This document shows, in pieces, positions 24,132-24,631 of a stretch of 24,631 nt of DNA (position 1 is the first letter of the stretch; every line of letters starts with the position of its first letter). The stretch lies in the NCBI GenBank assembly GCA_041725875.1, contig JBGRQB010000049.1:1-24631 (forward strand), read 5' to 3'. Below the pieces are notes generated by a model. It was given only the letters and a program-made list of their open reading frames with translations, was not told the origin of the DNA and did no database searches. This stretch comes from JBGRQB01 sp041725875. GTDB lineage: Bacteria > Bacteroidota > Ignavibacteria > Ignavibacteriales > Melioribacteraceae. Position numbers and translations under genes: made by a program.

Positions 24132-24533
24132 CTATGTGAAATCTTTTTCTAATAATTCGATCAATAAAAAAAAGTTTTTCTTGACATTTCCAGGTGAAAT
24201 CAAGCATTGAAAAATCAAGTCATAAAACTGTAAATCAATTTCCTTCAAAACTCTAAAAGAATTATTTAATTGTTCTTTACTTTCAAACCAAATCCTGTTT
24301 AACAAAAATTTTAAGGTGATTAATTTGTTTAACAAAATTGTTTCTGGAATTTCCTCCCATTCTTTAGTGAGAGTGAGCATTATTTTTTTTTGAAAAGATT
24401 TATTGACTAGCAGATGAGTTTTAATTTCATTAGCATTATTCTTCAATTGCTGTAGTAAGTTTTCATTTCCTGCAAGTGGTTTAGTTTCAATAACATAATT
24501 TAAATGCTGCCCTTCAAAATTCAGGAACCGCAA
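24132..24533 (-). CDS. Uncharacterised protein upstream of precursor 1 (start uncertain)
   Basis: Not recognised. From the TTG at 24533 (AGAAG about 11 nt upstream) it has 133 residues and is mostly predicted helical, rich in Leu, Asn and Lys, without membrane segments or Cys motifs; it contains a single Cys. The same frame stays open upstream to 24626, where an in-frame TAG (24627-24629) closes it, with protein-like sequence (FYLEDKDINLLCLTPHFFRS) but no ATG or GTG. The gene may be longer with an unusual start, or 5'-truncated. It ends 75 nt before precursor 1 on the same strand and could be the first cluster gene (regulator, immunity or helper), but nothing shows which. Confidence 0.5.
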   Translation of the reverse strand: MRFLNFEGQHLNYVIETKPLAGNENLLQQLKNNANEIKTHLLVNKSFQKKIMLTLTKEWEEIPETILLNKLITLKFLLNRIWFESKEQLNNSFRVLKEIDLQFYDLIFQCLISPGNVKKNFFLLIELLEKDFT

Positions 24534-24631
24534 AATATTAGCACTTCTAAAAAAATGGGGTGTTAAACATAAGAGATTGATATCCTTATCTTCTAGGTAG
24601 AATTTTATTTGCTTGCTCTTTATTAACTAAC

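Noticed and set aside
1..24631. CRISPR arrays or long tandem repeats
   Set aside because: No regularly spaced repeats were seen on reading through the window.

Overview
The window comes from an AT-rich genome, most likely Bacteroidota in the broad sense (Ignavibacteria/Chlorobi-like or a related lineage). This is an inference from three things: promoters of the TAnnTTTG type (upstream of the chitobiose phosphorylase, yajQ and tpx), a large periplasmic-type HExxH metalloprotease, and lanthipeptide leaders resembling those of Bacteroidota class I lanthipeptides. The lineage cannot be proven from the sequence alone.

Left part (1-13350), mostly housekeeping and accessory genes. A stand-alone response regulator (cut by the window edge) lies behind a 1395-residue hybrid histidine kinase with three receiver domains; both are on the minus strand. 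Divergent from them is a GH94 phosphorylase that matches N,N'-diacetylchitobiose phosphorylase (chbP). An intact IS3-family element (7360-8686, 3-bp target duplication TGT) sits exactly between the chbP stop codon and its terminator. Then follow a zinc metalloprotease, thiol peroxidase (tpx), a single-domain response regulator, a small membrane protein (all minus) and yajQ (plus).

Right part (13352-24626, all minus strand), a class I lanthipeptide gene cluster. In transcription order: an unknown ORF, precursor 1 (10 Cys), a hairpin, a LanB glutamylation subunit with Lys/Glu-rich insertions, a separate SpaB_C elimination subunit, a LanC cyclase carrying an extra C-terminal PqqD-like domain, precursor 2 (12 Cys), two tRNA-Glu-type genes, a peptidase-less ABC exporter, an HlyD-type adaptor and a short subtilisin-like protease. 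The two precursors share a nearly identical leader with a GTVxG block at residues 26-30 and have unrelated Cys/Thr-rich cores.

The most striking element is the tRNA pair at 17089-17160 and 17248-17316, embedded between the second precursor and the exporter. Class I LanB enzymes use glutamyl-tRNA(Glu) as co-substrate to dehydrate Ser/Thr. The first tRNA has a UUC (Glu) anticodon but an unusual C33. The second, only 17 nt after the precursor stop codon, is a paralogue whose anticodon loop has shrunk to four A residues, so it cannot decode. Yet every difference in its stems preserves pairing, including four double compensatory changes, one of them in the tertiary 19-56 contact. This points to a selected, non-decoding tRNA and suggests that the cluster carries its own glutamyl-donor tRNAs for lanthipeptide dehydration.
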